From the NCBI GenBank assembly GCA_963693365.1, contig CAVNZM010000013.1, positions 5,146,001 through 5,210,000 on the forward strand: DNA of 64,000 bases, read 5' to 3'. The position numbers were made by a program, and so were the translations under genes. This stretch comes from Amoebidium appalachense. Lineage: Eukaryota > Ichthyosporea. Positions 1 through 31,160 of the stretch are shown here, piece after piece (within the stretch, counting starts at the first letter, position 1; every line of letters begins with the position of its first letter). The notes beneath the pieces were generated by a model. It saw nothing but the letters and a program-made list of their open reading frames with translations. It did not search any database and had not been told where the DNA came from.

Positions 1-569
1 TCTTCGTTGTCGCTTTTGCACTCCTCTAGGTAATCCAATCAAATACAGCAAAACATTAAAAGTAGCTGCAAAATTCCATTGATTTTATGAGTTGGATTGG
101 GTGAGGATGCTGGTGGGGGTGTTTAGTATTCAAATTACCTGCTCCCACTGAATTTTTTGAAGGTTCATCATGCAACAATTGTATTCTTGGCGCTGTTTAT
201 GAACCGCGGGTGTTACCATGTTTTTGATTATAAAACATGTATTGAAAGAAATTAATTAAAACCATTCCTACCATATTTTACTTAATTCTGATCCCTTTTT
301 GTTTCAGGGGTTTCCCATATTTTGGGAACTCACTATTGAAATTTGATGGAAATATTTTTAAACACCCACCCGCGAGTGTACCAGGAACCAAACAACAACT
401 AAACGTTCCTCATGTGGGCCTTCACAGTTCACAACGCGTTCGCTCGCCATGTGTTGTGTCCCACCCGTATTGTTTACCCCCCGTTAGTTTTCAAAGCCAG
501 AGCGTCTAGCGCGGTTTGTGTGCTGGTTTTAAAGGGTAGGGGGTAGCCCTGTTCCACACTCCCCTGAAA
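1..569. other. Upstream non-coding region of the lectin/SdrD gene
   Basis: I see no coding exon, RNA gene or simple repeat here. The stretch is AT-rich up to about 330 and more GC-balanced after that, ending in a short 5' UTR before the ATG at 570. A TTTTAAA string lies near 526-532, but nothing marks it as a true TATA box. The promoter is presumably here; that is inferred from position only. Confidence 0.5.
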
Positions 570-18405
<17,836 letters not shown>

Positions 18406-18565
18406 GCCGCCCACATGCAACCGGTGGAATGGATTCCCGGAATTGAGATCTATTGAGCCTGCTGTTTTAATTATCATATACATATATAATGTAAAATGTC
18501 TGATGATGGTCGTGATCAAGTGTCTTAAATTGTGTACAATCATATATTAGTCCCAGAGATAATCT

Positions 18566-18704
18566 AATAAAATAGTGATGCGCTGGCCTTACTGCTGTGA
18601 ATTAGCAGGTGCTAGCAGCACATAAAAGCAAATAGGCAATATAGTTTTTAGCAGCAATGGACCATAAAGGCATGTTAGCTGGTAATTCTATGATTTATAA
18701 TAAA
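18566..18704 (+). promoter_or_regulatory. Candidate polyadenylation signals
   Basis: AATAAA occurs at 18566-18571 and again at 18699-18704, about 160 and 295 bases after the predicted stop, in AT-rich sequence that looks like a 3' UTR. Either could serve the lectin/SdrD gene. Confidence 0.45.
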
Positions 18705-18816
18705 AACAAACTACTCATACGTCTAAATCTCTTCATTGTTTCACCCGCCGTGCACGAGCCGCTGCATCTTGCCCGGCCGACGGCCGTATGCGTGGCATGA
18801 TCATCACCGTCCCCCC

Positions 18817-18849
<33 letters not shown>

Positions 18850-18852
<3 letters not shown>

Positions 18853-18950
18853 ACTCTTTATGTATGGCTTGCATTCTGCATCGTGTTATCCGTTTGTTCT
18901 TGTGTACTTCGTACTTTTTGACGCATTCAAACCCCCCCCCCCCCCCCCCC
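18850..18950 (+). repeat. Short copy of the dispersed poly-C-tailed repeat
   Basis: The unit ACTCTTTATGTATGGCTTGC ... TTTTTGACGCATTCAAA followed by poly-C matches the 3' part of the copies at 31311, 38157 and 49371. It lies between two C-runs in the space after the lectin/SdrD gene. Confidence 0.85.
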
Positions 18951-19113
18951 CCCCCGCCTTAAACACACACGCACAACCTTACATAAGCCCTAAATGTAAA
19001 TCAGGTGACGCCAACACCGGGTGATGCCCCACCTGTTGAGTCTCGTGCCTGCACACTCGTTTGGTTGCTTGTCACTTACACGTTTCCACGTTACCGTTGA
19101 AAGACCATTTTGA

Positions 19114-19154
<41 letters not shown>

Positions 19155-19685
19155 AAACACACACACACACCTACCCACCCACCCAGAGAAGGGCGGAGAG
19201 GATGCGGAAGGGGGGTAAATTGGGTGGGTACGTGTGTGTGGGGGGAGGGAGGGAGGGGGGGTGGGGGGGTGGGGGTGGGGGGGGGGGGGACCGTTGGCGG
19301 GAGGCCTAACAGCGCAGCGGGGAGCTCTAGAGGGGGGCTGGGGGGCATCGTAGGCACGGGGTTAATTATTGGTGATGATTGGCATACACGTGCGCTCTGT
19401 AGAATGCATACGGCATAGACACAACAATTAGATATGGTTTAATATTACTAAGTAAGACGATGCAACAGGCGTCAGCATCGACCAAAAACACTCTGTCGTG
19501 CGCAATCACCAGCGTAACAGACTACAGGATAACAGAAGCCGAACCGTCGACACTGCTATAGGTGAGACGATAGCTCCATCAGGCTGTTGTTATACTGTAG
19601 TTGCTTTCGGTGACGGTGTCGAAACAACACTCTGTATGTACAGGTGGACCCCACGAAACATTGTGTCGGCGCATGCACGCACAAA

Positions 19686-19750
<65 letters not shown>

Positions 19751-19952
19751 GAGTCCACATGTCAAGACACGCTCATGGTTCTTAAAGGATTCCAGCGAGA
19801 CTTCTCGATAAGAAACCTATGGGTGGGTGGTTGGGTGGGTGCACCGTGGCTGGTTGGGTTGGTTGGTTGGGCCCGCGCGGGAGATGGGGGGGGGGGGGGT
19901 GAGGGGAGGGGGGTGTTGAGGCTATCGAGATCTGCCGTTGATTAAACCGAAA
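18951..19952. other. Intergenic stretch without a recognised gene
   Basis: It contains a C-run at 19117-19144 followed by A and CA, G-rich DNA (19240-19290), a (CA)n block at 19687-19748, and otherwise unique sequence. No reading frame here looks protein-like. Confidence 0.6.
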
Positions 19953-20748
19953 CACGGATGGTCCCAATTGCAATACCTGCAAGAGGATCCCATCTCGCGC
20001 TGAAATTCAATAAGCACATAAGCCGCTTAAAGAATTAGTTGCCCTCCCACCCTCTCTTCTCTATCCGACCTGCCCCCCTCCCCACCTCTCCCCTCTTTCC
20101 TTCCCTCTCTCTCTCCTTCTTCCCCGGGCACAACTTGGCAAATAAACCCCGCAAAAGTGTGCGCACGCGTGTGACTTTGGACTGCCACTTACTTATTGGA
20201 CATGTACATAATCACAAAATAATTACACAATGTAACAAATGGAAAAAGATACCACACGACACTAGACCCGATGAAAGCAGACACCTTGAAAAACTAAGCC
20301 TTATGTCTCGTTATATATATAAAGACCGCCCTAACTATATTGCCAAATATGGCACTCGCAAATGTGTAACACCTAAATACATATTACCTTCCTGTAGAAT
20401 TGGTCTTTCTCTAGCTATAGCTGATGGTATCATTGACCACTTACCACGCTTCAAAGTACTGTACACGTGCTACACAGTACTACTAATAAGTATAAGGTAC
20501 AGGTGGCATCGTTTGCATGCCCAAACAACACACACACACCAGTTTAAACGGTCATGTATTGCCAAATGTAGTTTGATAGACCACATAATACCGCAGCATA
20601 CACACGATACATTCACAACAGGCACCCAGAAAGATAGCCTACCTGAAAATTACAATATCCTTGATTTTATACTAAACACACGTAACTATGACCTGTTTAT
20701 CAGATGTATTGATTGGCTTGAGAAACACATCATTACAAAATTCTAGCG

Positions 20749-20840
<92 letters not shown>

Positions 20841-20875
20841 AGCTGATACCGAGTGTCCCAGGGGAGCCCGAATAT

Positions 20876-20906
<31 letters not shown>

Positions 20907-21045
20907 TATATATAAAAACGAGGAACCCAACTAATTTATTTTTCTTAGTCTTTATAATGCCTCGTAGAAAACGTAAACCCTGATATATAATCATCACCCG
21001 ACATCTATGTACTTGATCATGATATACCGCTGAGGCAATAATCGG
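19953..21045 (+). mobile_element. LINE-like element copy A (+ strand), decayed 3' end
   Basis: The translated sequence matches the C-terminal part of the two - strand copies downstream (motifs HNHKIITQ, DTRPDES, YNILDFILNTRNYDLFIRC). It is cut at the 5' end within the region after the reverse transcriptase and carries an in-frame stop near 20036, so it is inactive. After the stop near 20744 come a (CA)n block (20755-20839), CCAGCTGATACCGAGTGTCC, an A-run, and then the terminal segment shared by all copies, ending near ATATACCGCTGAGG. Confidence 0.85.
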
Positions 21046-21773
21046 AAAATGTGCTAAAAGACGGGACTCGATAGGTGGGTGAGAAGGGCAGCAGAGAAGG
21101 AGGCAAGTGTGGCTGTCGGAACAACAGGAAACACAATACAGTGCCCCACACAGCTACGGCACCAAGGGTGTGAACCTCGTGCACCAGGGCACCACTGTCT
21201 AGGAAACATCAGAAACCGATTACCACGCCATTGAAGGAGCCTTGTGCTAATAAACCTCTAGAAAACCCCACTGTGCTATCTGCTAAGGGCTGTTTTCACT
21301 CGTGGCCTGCACGTGGCCTGTGGAGCAAACACACTGCATCAAAGGTTTGTGTATGCGGGTGCATGCGTTGAATGGTTGAATGTGGTAGCGATGCATGCTT
21401 TGCGTTGTGCGTGTAAAAAATGTGTACGAACATGCGTGTGTGTGGGAGGGGAGTGTGGTGGAGTTGGGATGAGGGGGGAGTGTGGTGCAGTAAAATCTAA
21501 AGTCACTAAGGAAAGAAATTCTGAAGGAGTTGGGGGAAAAGTGGAGGTCAGGGGATGTGGGAGTGAAAATTGGTGGCGGAATAGCGGGTGTTTGGGTGCA
21601 TCATGGTGTTGCCGACGTCACAATGTGGATGTGAACGGTTGTGTGGGTTGTGGCCATGGGAGGGCAAAGATGCAATTAAATAAACAATGGCGGAAAGGAG
21701 CACCACTATGAACTGACTAAGAACCTGCAAACCTCACCCTCAATATGTGCCGTGAACTGGAAAGAAACCAAGG
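21046..21773. other. Spacer between LINE fragments
   Basis: Unique sequence with no recognisable gene, RNA or repeat. It is slightly GT-rich at 21400-21560. Confidence 0.5.
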
Positions 21774-21993
21774 CGGGGTTTACGCTGTTTACTCGAGGCA
21801 AAGAGAGACCAGTCTCAGGTATGTGGGGTTTTTGCTCGGAATATCCCCTCAGCGGTATATCATGATCACGTACATAGATGTCAGGTGATGATTATATATC
21901 AGGGTTTACTTTCTCTTCGAGACACCATTAAGACTAAGAGAAATCAATTAGTTGGGGTTCCCCGTTTTTTTTTTTTTTTTTTTTTTTTTTTTT
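21774..21993 (-). mobile_element. LINE-like 3'-end stub (copy D)
   Basis: Only the terminal segment shared by copies A, B and C is present, from GGGTTTACGCTGTTTACTCG to the T-run at 21964-21993 (an A-run on the - strand). The coding part and the CA-containing portion are missing, so the copy stops at its A-run. Confidence 0.8.
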
Positions 21994-22303
21994 CCCCAAG
22001 GCCTTTTAGGAGGCCATTAAAGAAACACGAATAAAGATGGCCGTTCGTGGTCATGACCACAGTCAGCAGTCGACGTCGGCCCCTGCAGCTGGGCCCTGGC
22101 CCCCCCGGGGAGGCTTTCCCGCCAAATTTGTGATTTGCGTAAATATGATTTTTTAGCTACGCCCGTGACCACAGGTGGACAGCTGACCGTGGCCAGTGCA
22201 TCATGACGAATATTGATTGGGTTAACGACTATGTCGTCATTTCTCGATCGTGATGTAATAGTTTTACCATGTCCGGACTTCCTAAAACAAGTTACATATA
22301 TAT

Positions 22304-22503
22304 ATGGGGGGTTTACGCTGTTTACTCGAGGCAAAGAGAACCAGTCTCAGGTATGGGGGGGGGGGGGTTTGCTCGGAATATCCCCTCAGCGGTATATCAT
22401 GATCACGTACATAGATGTCGGGTGGTGACTATATATCAGGGTTTACTTTCTCTACGAGACACCATAAAGACTACAAGGAGAAATCAATTAGTTGGGGTTC
22501 CCC

Positions 22504-22549
<46 letters not shown>

Positions 22550-22581
22550 GGGCTCCCCTCGGGACACTCGGTATCAGCTGG

Positions 22582-22620
<39 letters not shown>

Positions 22621-23815
22621 TGTGTGTGTGTGCGCGTGCGCTATAATTTTGTAGTGATGTGTTTCTCAAGCCAATCAATACATCTAATAAACAGGTCGTA
22701 GTTACGCGTGTTTAGTATAAAATCAAGGATGTTGTAATTTACAGGTAGGCTATCTTTCTGGGTGTCTGTTGTGAATGTGACGTGTGTGTGTTGCGGTATT
22801 ATGTGGTCTATCAAACTACATTTGGCGATACATGACCGGTTAAACTGGTGTGTGTGTGTGTTGTTTGGGCATGCAAATGATGCCACCTTATACTTATTAG
22901 ATCTCCACTGTATAGCACGTGTACAGTAAAAGCGTGGTAATTGATCAATAATACCATCAGCTAGAGAAAGACCAGTTCTACAGGAAGGTAATATGTATTT
23001 AGGTGTTATACACTTGCGAGTGCCATATTTGGCAATATGGTTGAGGCGGTCAGTATATATAAAACGAGACATAAGGCTTAGTTTTTCAAGGTGTATGCTT
23101 TCATCGGGTCTAGTGTCGTGTGGTATCTTTTTCCATTTGTTATATTGCGTGATTATCTTGTGATTGTGTACATGTTTAATAAGTAAGTGGCAGTCCAAAG
23201 TCACACACACACTATTGCGGGGTTTATTTGTATTTGTGCCCAGGGGAGAAGGGGAGAGAGAGGGGAGGAAAGAGGGGAGAGGTGAGGAGGGGACAGGTCG
23301 GATAGAGAAGAGAGGGTGGGAGGGCAAATACTTCTTTAAGCGGCTTATGTGCTTATTGAATTTCAGCGCGAGATAGGATACTCTAGCAGCTATTGGGACC
23401 AGACCATATATCGAGAGCGTTACAGGCCCAGGTTTACAACAGTTGTTAGATAGAAAGGAGGCAACTTCTGCTTCAAGGAAATTTGCCAAGGGTTTAAGCG
23501 CTCTAGTTCTCTCTTTCTTGATCCAAGCGGCGAGAAGGGGTAAACCATATTCACATGCCGGGAAGACAAAAGTGCGAATAAATGTAAGTCTAATAGAAGG
23601 ATGGAGGGGTGTGTCTTTAAAAATATTAGCCGAGAAGAAAGCTAACCGCTTACGAGCCAACTCTACCCTCTTTTCGACCATATGGGGAAACATAACACCA
23701 ACAGAATCAACCGGAACACCAAGATATTTGTATTCTGGAACTATAGGTACAGGTTTAGATGATAATGTAAATGTGTGTAAATTGTTAGCTATATCAGGTA
23801 CAAGAACACCACATA
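22304..23815 (-). mobile_element. LINE-like element copy B (- strand), 5'-truncated
   Basis: The coding part (about 23815 down to 22641) covers the region after reverse transcriptase motif YADD. The 3' UTR holds (CA)n (22584-22634 as GT), an A-run (22506-22545 as T) and the common terminal segment. At 23815 the copy is cut and joins directly to the 3' terminus of copy C. It is nearly identical to C: one visible residue change (HLEKLSLM versus HLEKLILM) plus differences in microsatellite length. Confidence 0.9.
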
Positions 23816-24014
23816 TATGGGGGGTTTACGCTGTTTACTCGAGGCAAAGAGAACCAGTCTCAGGTATGGGGGGGGGGGTTTGCTCGGAATATCCCCTCAG
23901 CGGTATATCATGATCACGTACATAGATGTCGGGTGGTGACTATATATCAGGGTTTACTTTCTCTACGAGACACCATAAAGACTACAAGGAGAAATCAATT
24001 AGTTGGGGTTCCCC

Positions 24015-24056
<42 letters not shown>

Positions 24057-24088
24057 GGGCTCCCCTCGGGACACTCGGTATCAGCTGG

Positions 24089-24147
<59 letters not shown>

Positions 24148-25857
24148 TGTGTGTGTGTGCGCGTGCGCTATAATTTTGTAGTGATGTGTTTCTCAAGCCA
24201 ATCAATACATCTAATAAACAGGTCGTAGTTACGCGTGTTTAGTATAAAATCAAGGATGTTGTAATTTACAGGTAGGCTATCTTTCTGGGTGTCTGTTGTG
24301 AATGTGACGTGTGTGTGTTGCGGTATTATGTGGTCTATCAAACTACATTTGGCGATACATGACCGGTTAAACTGGTGTGTGTGTGTGTTGTTTGGGCATG
24401 CAAATGATGCCACCTTATACTTATTAGATCTCCACTGTATAGCACGTGTACAGTAAAAGCGTGGTAATTGATCAATAATACCATCAGCTAGAGAAAGACC
24501 AGTTCTACAGGAAGGTAATATGTATTTAGGTGTTATACACTTGCGAGTGCCATATTTGGCAATATGGTTGAGGCGGTCAGTATATATAAAACGAGACATA
24601 AGGATTAGTTTTTCAAGGTGTATGCTTTCATCGGGTCTAGTGTCGTGTGGTATCTTTTTCCATTTGTTATATTGCGTGATTATCTTGTGATTGTGTACAT
24701 GTTTAATAAGTAAGTGGCAGTCCAAAGTCACACACACACTATTGCGGGGTTTATTTGTATTTGTGCCCAGGGGAGAAGGGGAGAGAGAGGGGAGGAAAGA
24801 GGGGAGAGGTGAGGAGGGGACAGGTCGGATAGAGAAGAGAGGGTGGGAGGGCAAATACTTCTTTAAGCGGCTTATGTGCTTATTGAATTTCAGCGCGAGA
24901 TAGGATACTCTAGCAGCTATTGGGACCAGACCATATATCGAGAGCGTTACAGGCCCAGGTTTACAACAGTTGTTAGATAGAAAGGAGGCAACTTCTGCTT
25001 CAAGGAAATTTGCCAAGGGTTTAAGCGCTCTAGTTCTCTCTTTCTTGATCCAAGCGGCGAGAAGGGGTAAACCATATTCACATGCCGGGAAGACAAAAGT
25101 GCGAATAAATGTAAGTCTAATAGAAGGATGGAGGGGTGTGTCTTTAAAAATATTAGCCGAGAAGAAAGCTAACCGCTTACGAGCCAACTCTACCCTCTTT
25201 TCGACCATATGGGGAAACATAACACCAACAGAATCAACCGGAACACCAAGATATTTGTATTCTGGAACTATAGGTACAGGTTTAGATGATAATGTAAATG
25301 TGTGTAAATTGTTAGCTATATCAGGTACAAGAACACCACATTTGTCTATGTTAAGGATCATAAGGTTTGCCTTGCACCACTCTGACACTACATCGAACAA
25401 TCTTTGCAGGCGTCTAGGGGTACGGGCAAGGAGGGACAGATCATCAGCATAGAGAAGTGCAGGCGGAAAGTTATTAATAGGGTCATCGTTTTCGGCGTAA
25501 ATCTTGACAGCCAAATCATCTATAAATAGGTTAAACAAAAAGGGGCTAAGCAATGAACCCTGCAAGAGACCTCTAGTACGAGCAAAACCATATGAAAGAT
25601 GCCCATTAACCACAGCTCTACCATAGGTTTGAGACAAGAGTGCTTCTAACAGAACACCAATGCAGTGTGGTACACCCCGTGCAGCAAGCTTTTCCCATAG
25701 GAGACCAGGGGAGACAGAATCGTAAGCAGTTTTCCAATCAATAAAGCCAACATATTGTGCACCAACTTGCATAGAATCGTGCAGTGCCATTATTTGAACA
25801 TAACATGAATTGTTTTTACGAAAAGCGGATTGGCATGGAAACTACCAATCAGTGCGC
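23816..25857 (-). mobile_element. LINE-like element copy C (- strand) with partial reverse transcriptase
   Basis: This is the longest copy. On the - strand the open frame runs from about 25845 to the stop at 24168. It contains non-LTR reverse transcriptase motifs in order: SAFRKNNS (finger/fucose-unrelated motif 2 region), FIDWKTAYDSV (first catalytic Asp), GLLQGSLLSPFLFNLFIDDL, LLYADDLSLL (catalytic YADD) and KYLGVPVDS, followed by a long C-terminal region. The endonuclease and the N-terminal part of the reverse transcriptase are missing, so the copy is 5'-truncated and not autonomous. The first ATG at 25790 is internal. I did not assign a clade. Confidence 0.9.
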
Positions 25858-26208
25858 TCGATTTTATCGGCTTCGGCTGGCCGTGAGCCACCATGAAGTG
25901 ATCCGGTGACGTCATTTTCAAAATCGTGACATCTCAATGACATCATGCAATTATGAACCGTTGACGTCATGATTGAGAAAGGCCGACATAGACCTTAAAG
26001 CGTATGTAGGCCTACATGTGCAGTGACTGTACATATCATGCCTGTACGCTCGGCGCAGGCTGAACGTTCATATGCACACCTCACACCTCATACCCATACT
26101 GGCACATACTCACAGGCTAGATAAGTCTCCCCCCCCCCTCCCCCCCCCCCCCCCCCCCCCCCCCCCCACCCCCACCGCCCCCCCTCCTCCCCCCTCCACC
26201 ACCTTCAG
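25858..26208. other. Spacer upstream of LINE copy C
   Basis: Unique sequence with several TGACGTCA-like strings (25909, 25963) and a C-rich tract from 26128. No gene is evident, and the target site of the LINE cannot be defined because the 5' end is truncated. Confidence 0.5.
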
Positions 26209-26418
26209 GGCTCCTCGTCCCCATTCTCCCTGTTGCCATCATACCACCGCTATGCCTGCCAGCGACCTTGTGGCGGCCACGGAGGCGCTGGGGGCCGAAA
26301 ATGCACGGCTGCTTGGGCGGCTGCTGGAGGCTGCCCGCGAGCTGTGTGCACGGGAGGCGGCCCTGCAGATGGACATCAGCCGCCTGCAAGCAGACAGGCG
26401 CCAGCTAGAAGAGGACAG
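26209..26418 (+). CDS. Orphan coiled-coil exon (hypothetical)
   Basis: Between ccttcag and a gtctgt donor an open frame encodes HHTTAMPASDLVAATEALGA, then a heptad-like segment with ENARLLGRLLEAARELC and ISRLQADRRQLEEDR. The GC-rich third positions and the Leu/Ala heptads resemble the real exons in this window and not the surrounding repeats. Entry and exit are both phase 2. No flanking exon can be joined with confidence: the WNK exon at 34053 needs phase 0. It could belong to an unrecognised gene, an upstream WNK exon needing an intermediate, or a decayed gene. Confidence 0.4.
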
Positions 26419-26929
26419 GTCTGTGCCTCGCTGGCCCCCCCCCTCCCCCCCCCCCCCCCCTTTGCAGGCCAAAGTGTCGTCCAGGCCAAAGTGTTGTCAT
26501 CTCTAATTAAAATCCAGGTCGTCAAATTTGACTGATCTAGGGTGAATATCGGGCAGGCCAAAATGCACCCCCCCCCCCCCCCCCACTACCCTGGGTGACA
26601 GGGGGGTCAGAGGGTTTGTATGTGGTGGGAGAAACACAGTGTGGGCGGGGGGGGGGGGGGGGGGGAGGAGGGGGGTAATAAAAAATCATTGTCGTAACCT
26701 TTCCCCCCCCCCCCCCCCCCCCCCCCTACAGTCCGTGTCCGCGCGCAAGATACTGCGCTGACCAGTGCCGAGGTCATTATCTTAAAGTTTACTTAGTCGT
26801 TTTGAAAAGACTTCCAGAGTCCGTCTCTATTATCTTTACCCCCCTCCCCCATCCAGGCGCCCCAGTGGGTTCCTGCCACAAAAAAAAAAAAAAAAAAAAA
26901 AAAAAACCAAGCGGACAAGCATCTAAGAG

Positions 26930-26986
26930 AGAGAAAGAGAGAGAGAGAGAGGGAGCGAGGGAGGGGGGGAGGGGGGGGGGGGGGAG

Positions 26987-27060
<74 letters not shown>

Positions 27061-27072
27061 TGAGAGAGAGAG
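26930..27072 (+). repeat. (GA)n array
   Basis: A purine-only tract of GA with G-rich interruptions. Confidence 0.95.
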
Positions 27073-27594
27073 AATAGAAATATATTCAAGTACAGTTAGC
27101 AAAGTCTGTTTATCATGATAAAAAGCGGCCCTGCTACTGTTACATCTTGACTATTTGGCACCAGACACGTAGTACACGAGTAATTATAAGGGGCTACCCC
27201 TCCCCATTTGCCTCATAGACATCGGCATTGAGGTTTTCATCAACCTCCAGACCATTGAAATACTTTACGCGGAAAAGAAATCCCCTTTTCTGGGCACCCC
27301 CCACTGTGTGTTTGCATGTGTGCGTGTGTGCGTGTGTGCGTTTGTGCGTGTGTTTTCGGACACTCGCAAGTGTGTATGCCTGTGCTCGTGCACTTGTGTG
27401 CGCGCAACTGTGTGTGAAGGAAAGAATGGGAGGGGGGAGGCCCCAAGAGAGAGAGGAGTTATTATTAAGCGGAGGGAAAGGAGAAGTATGTGGACACGTA
27501 TGCTTTGGGTTGTGCTTTGATTTTTATTATTATATTATATTTTTATTTTCATTTGTTTATTTATTTTTCTTTTTTTTTTTTGGGGGGGGGGGGG

Positions 27595-27852
<258 letters not shown>

Positions 27853-29940
27853 GAACCGGAATTTCATATAGCAAAGCCTGATCTCCCAACCCTATCACAG
27901 GAGGCAGGGGAACACCGTAAAGCCAGCAAACCGTGTACGTACCTACGAGCTTCAGCTCCTTCAGCCTTTCTTGAGCTGCCAATGCGAAGATCGTCTCCCT
28001 CGTCCGTATCCACCTGCACACGTAGAAGGTACAACGGTTACTATTGAAGTTATCTTTCTAAGTAGAGCTTTCACCAATGCTTTGGGTTTCAAGGGCTCTC
28101 TTTCCAACAAACAACAGGACAAGGCCTTGGCAACCACTAACAACAAACAGTACTAACCAGAGAAACAAAGCGCCTATGCAGCACAGGTACTAGCCAACAT
28201 CATAGAAAAAGATCAGGCACAGACAAAATGCCAGGCTTGCAGTAAGACGACTATGTACCACATCAGCAATCTTGCACGAACATCCAAAACACATCCAACC
28301 CATCTAGGATATGCAACTGTATATTAATGGATACCTTTTGGATATACAAACGATATGTAGGATGGTTTCGGTCGAACATATCAATACCATCCACTGGATA
28401 TATACAACATGTCTATTTCATCCTGACCTCCAACCGATGTCCAATACATGTGTAGTTGCATGCTTAGATATATTGATCAAGATATTGCACCCCCATTAGA
28501 TATCACATATGGATATCCATGCTGTACCTCCATTGAGCATCGTTGTGATATCACATATCTGGATATGCAATCAATGCTTATATGGATACATAATTGCACC
28601 TATAATGGCCATTAAATACACATTAGATGCATATGAATGCAGACCTATAATAAGCACGCGTGTCATAGAAGCGGTGCTAGGAAAGCAAGTGTCAAAGAAG
28701 CATGGGTCGTACGTCTTTCGTGAGAATCTTTCGTGTGACTGCCCACGGTATGTGTAGAAACCTAGCTCTATATCTTCTCTCGTCAAAACTCACGCACGGT
28801 AAAGCTTCGCGCATGGTCACGTGCACATGCACACACGTGACGGTGACACGGGAAAAAGGACGCACAAAGAGGCCTTCATCTGTCTTTTGCCCACTTTTGG
28901 TATTTTTGAACAACTTTCGGCCGTCCCCCTAGCGTTTTGCCCGGGAAACCGACCTAAAATCAAAGCGCATGTGTCGACAGCGTGCTCTTATCGGAGTCGA
29001 TCACCCAATCAAAATAGGTATTTTGTAAACAAGTAGGGGCTTATGGGTATCATCTGGGGGGAACAGGAAACACCAGGCTCGGTAACGCTTACTTCCTCTT
29101 AGATATCGCGCAGTAAGTCAAAGTCAGGTTCCTTACTATATTTACGAGGAATTTTGTCCCATTTTTGCCTTGAAAATAGGTTCAGGTGGCACAGAGTTAA
29201 TTTCCTTTACAATGGCACCCAAAAAAAAGGAAGAAGCCGAAGGTGTGAATTTTTTAACCAAACAATATGCAAATGCTAGTGTGAGTGCAGGCCCTGCAGG
29301 GCATTGCAGGAAAGCAATATTTCCGAGGATAGCCCAAATCTAACCCATCAACGAGGGGAAACATTAGCGAGTGAAAAGCTCGTGATTCTCTTCGCAGGGC
29401 CTACAGAGTTCGATCAAGCTTCCATGCTTCAGCTGCAGACGTCAAATTTCGTTGTAGTTTAGTTCTGCGCGTCCTTTTCGTTTTATAACAGTTTAGGCTT
29501 GTATTACCCTTATAAATACAGTCCACCTACTGCAGAAATTTTTGTTAGTAAGCGAGAAGAGCTACGTATTTTAGATAGCTCCAACATTAGTTTCATTTTT
29601 GTTCTAGTTATACTAGCGAGCCTTTCTTCGACACTGAGGCTACTGATGGGATGCCCGCTATCAAGGGCTGTGTCTGAGGTGTATGGGCACATGTATGGGT
29701 ATTAGAGCAAGTGTATAATATTAGGAGCTCCAGAAAGGTGTCGCTTTATAGATGGTGGTCGTTATACGGAACCTCTGCAGACGATACCTTATAATAGTTG
29801 AGGTGCATCCAACGTTGGTAGGTCAGCCAACAGCCCTGCCTGTGTTTCACTCGCCATTTGCAGGACACTCATATGAGGAATATGAGCACACTCAAGCATA
29901 CACGTGCGTCTATGCGCCTTGAAACACACACGCGCGCAAT

Positions 29941-29942
29941 CA

Positions 29943-30004
<62 letters not shown>

Positions 30005-30675
30005 GACAGACAGACACACACGCACACACGCACACACACACACACACACACCACACACACGCGCGCGTGCGCTCGCTCGCGCAGCACACACGCGCGCACA
30101 CAAACACACACGCTATACGTAACTGCAGCTGAGGCGATTCACTCGCAAGTCACATTATTACTCTCTTTGGGACACACACATCGACAAGGGATATTTGCCT
30201 TCCAGCCCGTCGTGAAGCAGGCACGTTGCACGCACGTTCACGTGCACGTTCGCATGCACACACGTGTTGACACAAACACGGGAGCTAGACTTGGAAAAGA
30301 TCACGCAAAGCACATCCCCAAATCACACAGCACGGTCACTTACCGAGGCATTTCTCGTAAGCACAACCTTACATGCACGCCTATGCTAGTCACTCTTTTC
30401 AACAACCAGGCACACGTCACAAGGCATGCCTTGAGGTTATGGTTTTTTTCTCTTCATTCGGCATTGCCCTGCCAGAAGCATAGTCTTTGTTCCGTTTTCT
30501 ACCCTTTGGATTTGTGTAAACGAAGTATTTGCCCGAAAATAGCTAGCTATAGCCAGATAAATTCACGTTCCCTTGAGATCGATTTTCTGTGGGTAGTGTT
30601 AAACACCAAAACACCGAGCAAGTGGTAAAGGGTATGGCAAAAAGGAAAGGAAAGTTTTTTTTTTGTTCCACACTT

Positions 30676-30706
<31 letters not shown>

Positions 30707-30961
30707 GGGTTGCGGGGAGGGGAGGGGGGAGGGGGTGAGTAGAGGAAACCGGCCGAGGGCCACGATTTTGGAGTTTTGGTTATTAAGCATGTTCACTTCT
30801 TGGATGAGCGAATTCTCTGCCTGTTCTACTGTTCCGCTTGGATGAGCGACTGACCACAAGAATGCCCGGGTCTGGGGGTGGACATACTTTAAGTTTGTGT
30901 GTGTGGTGGAGGGAGTGGGCTGTTTGTGTCCCTGTGTGTGCCTGTCTGTGCGTGTGTGTCT

Positions 30962-31012
<51 letters not shown>

Positions 31013-31018
31013 GCTCTT

Positions 31019-31054
<36 letters not shown>

Positions 31055-31129
31055 TGTGGTGTGGTGTGGTGTGGTTTGTGGGTGCCTGTGTGTGTGTTAG
31101 TGCTTTGTGTGTTGGGGTTTTTTTTTTTT

Positions 31130-31160
<31 letters not shown>

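Noticed and set aside
27219-27290. Possible + strand exon (DIGIEVFINLQTIEILYAE)
   Set aside because: The acceptor is weak, no donor is convincing, and the phase does not link to the coiled-coil exon.
27937-28013. Possible - strand exon (VDTDEGDDLRIGSS) with splice-like borders
   Set aside because: It is too short, a second frame is equally open, and no neighbouring - strand exon can be joined.
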